Source: Gordonia hirsuta DSM 44140 = NBRC 16056
GTDB taxonomy: Bacteria; Actinomycetota; Actinomycetes; Mycobacteriales; Mycobacteriaceae
NCBI RefSeq assembly: GCF_000333015.1
Contig: NZ_BANT01000005.1
Location: 1 to 34,770, forward strand
Direction: 5' to 3'
Length of the DNA: 34,770 bases
Shown in pieces: positions 32,532 through 34,770 of this stretch. Both the position numbers and the translations under genes were made by a program. The notes beneath the pieces are model-generated. The model made no database searches, had not been told where the DNA came from, and was given only the letters and a program-made list of their open reading frames with translations. Each line of letters begins with the position of its first letter. The stretch's first letter is position 1.

Positions 32532-33191
32532 TCAGGTCAGCGACAGCTCGGCCATCCGTTCGCTGTGGCGCTGAGCCATCGACTCGAAGAAGTGCGCGGC
32601 ATTGGTGATCGAGCCGGTTCCGGCGAAGAGCAGGTCGGTGACATCCTCGTCCTCGGCCAGCACCCACTGCATGTGGGTCACTGCCTCGCCGAGCAGCCGG
32701 CGCCCCCACAGCGCCAGTGGGGCGGCCACAGCCGGATCGGCGGCGACCGCCGCCCGCACCCGATCGCGGGCCCACTCGAACACGCCCGAGTCCGCGGTCA
32801 CCTCCTGCAGCACCTCGCGCGCCGATTCGGGCAGCGACTGCACCAGCTCGGCGACGAAGTCCCCGGCCATCCCGTCGCCGATGTAGATCTTCACCAGCAC
32901 CTCGAGCCAGTTCCGCGGTTCGGTGACCCGGTGGTACCGCTCGAAGACGTCCACATGGGCGGCGATGGCCCCGTCGACGCTGGCACCGGCCGCGGTGACC
33001 TTCTCGGCCAGCACCTCGAAGTGGTCGATCTCCGAGCCCATCATGCGCAGCAGCGCCACCCGGTCGGTGGTGGTGGGCGCCATGGACGCGTCGTCCATCA
33101 GCCTTCCCACGGCGGCGTATTCACCGGCCAGGAAGATCTCGTACAGCTTGGCCACTGCGGGTGCGCCCGGGGCTCCGGAGGTGTTCGGCAT
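32532..33191 (-). CDS. Ferritin-like (tRNA hydroxylase-type) protein
   Basis: A 219-residue helical protein equivalent to Rv3210c, assigned to the ferritin-like group used for tRNA-(ms2io6A)-hydroxylase-like proteins. Possible metal ligands are seen in SEIDHFEVLAEK (ExxH) and GEAVTHMQW. Whether it binds iron or modifies tRNA is not known. A much longer open frame runs upstream to 34655, but it is antisense to the DEAD-box gene; the ATG at 33191 with TAGGCT seven bases before it is the real start. Divergent from the helicase gene. Confidence 0.85.
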   Translation of the reverse strand: MPNTSGAPGAPAVAKLYEIFLAGEYAAVGRLMDDASMAPTTTDRVALLRMMGSEIDHFEVLAEKVTAAGASVDGAIAAHVDVFERYHRVTEPRNWLEVLVKIYIGDGMAGDFVAELVQSLPESAREVLQEVTADSGVFEWARDRVRAAVAADPAVAAPLALWGRRLLGEAVTHMQWVLAEDEDVTDLLFAGTGSITNAAHFFESMAQRHSERMAELSLT

Positions 33192-33198
33192 GAGAGTC

Positions 33199-33204
33199 AG
33201 CCTA
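33199..33204 (-). promoter_or_regulatory. -10 box for leaderless ferritin-like gene
   Basis: TAGGCT on the minus strand, seven bases before the ATG at 33191. Confidence 0.5.
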
Positions 33205-33214
33205 AGGGGAGGGC

Positions 33215-33220
33215 TACACT
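33215..33220 (+). promoter_or_regulatory. -10 box for the DEAD-box helicase gene
   Basis: TACACT on the plus strand, which would start transcription near 33227 and leave a leader of about 150 bases before the ATG at 33378. It is 10 bases from the -10 box of the divergent ferritin-like gene. Confidence 0.45.
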
Positions 33221-33336
33221 GTGACCAGACGTAGGTCGCAGCGGGACGATATCTGCTGCGCCCGTCGAACTTGAGCGCGCACCGAGATCGCTCACGACGG
33301 CGTCGCCGACGGTGTCGGGGATCCCGTGAAGCCTGA

Positions 33337-33359
33337 CGTGTGCGTGCACGACGCACACG
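33337..33359 (+). promoter_or_regulatory. Hairpin in the helicase leader
   Basis: CGTGTGCG (33337-33344) pairs exactly with CGCACACG (33352-33359) around a seven-base loop, 18 bases before the ATG. It could modulate ribosome access or be melted by the helicase itself. A second complement, CGCAGC with GCTGCG, lies earlier in the leader near 33240-33265. Confidence 0.45.
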
Positions 33360-33377
33360 AGAGGTATCTGCAAGAAC

Positions 33378-34770
33378 ATGACGACCATTCCCGTCGAGAA
33401 CAACGACGACGTCCAGACGACGATCGTCGCCGAAGACCACCAGTCCCCCACCTTCGCCGAGCTCGGCGTGGATCCGGCGATCGTCGCCGCGCTGGAGGCC
33501 GACGGCAAATCCCACACCTTCGCCATCCAGGAGCTGACCCTGCCGCTGGCCCTGGCCGGCTCGGACCTGATCGGTCAGGCACGCACCGGCATGGGCAAGA
33601 CCTTCGGTTTCGGCGTGCCGCTGCTGCATCGCCTGGTCCACACCGCCGATCTGGGCCTGCGCGGCCTGGACGGCACCCCGCGCGCCCTGGTGATCGTGCC
33701 GACCCGTGAACTGTGCATCCAGGTCTACGCGGACCTGACCACCGCCGCCAAGGGCGTGCAGGTCGAGACCGTCACCACCGGTGAGGACGGCGCCGAGACC
33801 GCCGGGGCCTCGCGCCCCCTGAAGCTGACGGCCATCTACGGCGGCCGCCCCTACGATTCGCAGATCGCCGAACTGCAGTCCGGCGTCGACGTGGTGGTCG
33901 GTACCCCCGGCCGTCTGCTCGACCTGGCCCAGCAGGGACATCTGGTGCTGGGCAAGGTGCAGATCCTGGTGCTCGACGAGGCCGACGAGATGCTCGACCT
34001 GGGCTTCCTGCCCGATATCGAGCGCATCATGGGCGCCCTGCCCACCCCGCGGCAGACCATGCTGTTCTCGGCGACCATGCCGGGTCCGATCGTCACCCTG
34101 GCGCGCACCTTCCTGACCCAGCCCACCCACATCCGCGCCGAGCAGGCCAACGACTCGGCCGTGCACGAGCGCACCACCCAGTACGTCTACCGCGCGCATG
34201 CGCTGGACAAGGCCGAGCTGGTGGCCCGCATCCTGCAGGCCGAGGGCCGCGGGGCGACGATGATCTTCACCCGCACCAAGCGCACCGCGCAGAAGGTGGC
34301 CGACGATCTGGCCGAGCGCGGATTCTCCGTCGGCGCGGTACACGGCGACCTGGGCCAGGTGGCCCGCGAGAAGGCCCTGGGCAAGTTCCGCGAGGGCAAC
34401 ATCGACGTGCTGGTGGCCACCGATGTGGCCGCCCGCGGCATCGACATCGACGATGTGACCCACGTGATCAACTACCAGTGCCCCGAGGACGATAAGACCT
34501 ACGTGCACCGGATCGGCCGCACCGGCCGCGCCGGCCGGACCGGTACCGCGATCACCTTCGTCGACTGGGACGAGCTGCACCGCTGGGAACTGATCGACAA
34601 GGCGCTCGGCCTGGGCAAGCCCGAACCGGTGGAGACCTATTCCACCTCGCCGCACCTGGGCGAGGAGTTGGGCGTCCCCGCCGAGGCCACCGGCCGGATC
34701 GGGCGGCCCACCGGGGCCGGCAGTTCCGCCGAGCGCAGCCAGGCCCGCCGCGAGCGCGAGGCCCGCAGCG
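33378..34770 (+). CDS. rhlE: DEAD-box RNA helicase (RhlE-like), cut by window edge
   Basis: 464 codons of an ATP-dependent RNA helicase, in the place of Rv3211 (rhlE); the 3' end is outside the window. All core motifs are present: Q motif Gln51, motif I ARTGMGKT (68-75), PTREL (108-112), TPGR (176-179), DEAD (200-203), then SAT, MIFTRTKRTA, VATDVAARGID and HRIGRTGRAG. After the core the sequence becomes basic and low in complexity (SSAERSQARRERE), probably the start of an RNA-binding tail. Such helicases act in RNA turnover, ribosome assembly and cold adaptation. The ATG at 33378 has only a distant GAGG as ribosome site. Confidence 0.95.
   Translation, partial: MTTIPVENNDDVQTTIVAEDHQSPTFAELGVDPAIVAALEADGKSHTFAIQELTLPLALAGSDLIGQARTGMGKTFGFGVPLLHRLVHTADLGLRGLDGTPRALVIVPTRELCIQVYADLTTAAKGVQVETVTTGEDGAETAGASRPLKLTAIYGGRPYDSQIAELQSGVDVVVGTPGRLLDLAQQGHLVLGKVQILVLDEADEMLDLGFLPDIERIMGALPTPRQTMLFSATMPGPIVTLARTFLTQPTHIRAEQANDSAVHERTTQYVYRAHALDKAELVARILQAEGRGATMIFTRTKRTAQKVADDLAERGFSVGAVHGDLGQVAREKALGKFREGNIDVLVATDVAARGIDIDDVTHVINYQCPEDDKTYVHRIGRTGRAGRTGTAITFVDWDELHRWELIDKALGLGKPEPVETYSTSPHLGEELGVPAEATGRIGRPTGAGSSAERSQARREREARS

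Noticed and set aside
33192..34655. The upstream extension of the ferritin-like frame to 707 codons
   Set aside because: It is antisense to the DEAD-box helicase; the ATG at 33191 with a TAGGCT box gives the family length.

Overview
This window reads as a chromosomal segment of a high-GC actinobacterium of the order Mycobacteriales, outside Mycobacterium itself; Gordonia or a close relative is my best guess. The reason is gene order. From about 5.5 kb to the right edge the genes follow the Mycobacterium tuberculosis Rv3193c-Rv3211 block almost one for one: UPF0182 membrane protein, Lon-type PDZ protease, DUF2342 protein, cyclodehydratase-like protein, ABC1 kinase, WhiB7, UvrD2, mycoredoxin-1, NudC, potassium channel, AdnB, AdnA, LipV-like hydrolase, alkyltransferase-like protein, TIGR02569 protein, MoeZ, DUF3152 metalloprotease, TetR regulator, DUF3107, ferritin-like protein and a DEAD-box helicase. 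Family names come from motif recognition and remembered gene order; no database was searched.

Layout. (1) 80-4018: a plus-strand accessory unit of aldehyde dehydrogenase, class III CoA-transferase and an AttH/CrtC-like lipocalin-fold protein, probably catabolic, substrate unknown, closed by a strong hairpin. (2) 4221-5376: a small secreted cysteine-containing protein, an initiator tRNA on the opposite strand sharing a bidirectional terminator with it, and a two-helix membrane protein behind a CRP/GlxR-like palindrome. (3) 5544-14087: the UPF0182 / PPA1309 / Lon-like / DUF2342 / cyclodehydratase-like / ABC1 group, with two divergent pairs. (4) 14281-16994: whiB7 with a long leader (autoregulatory-type promoter, upstream ORF, attenuator hairpin, second small ORF abutting whiB7), then uvrD2. 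(5) 17083-26747: redox and repair genes on the minus strand, ending in the adnA-adnB end-resection pair. (6) 26837-33191: hydrolase and alkyltransferase-like pair, a 132-bp array of direct and inverted repeats, TIGR02569, the DUF3152-moeZ operon, tetR, DUF3107 and the ferritin-like gene. (7) 33378 to the edge: a DEAD-box RNA helicase, cut by the window.

Themes. Three DNA-maintenance genes (uvrD2, adnA, adnB) and an alkyltransferase-like protein sit near antibiotic- and redox-stress genes (whiB7, mycoredoxin, nudC). Many starts lack a Shine-Dalgarno sequence and instead have a TANNNT -10 box 6-8 bases upstream, so leaderless transcription seems frequent here. The items I would check first are the repeat array at 27977-28108, the whiB7 leader with its second ORF, the 11-bp inverted repeat in front of tetR, the UvrD2 that lacks the tetracysteine module, and the orphan cyclodehydratase-like protein whose reading frame runs 116 bases into the ABC1 gene.
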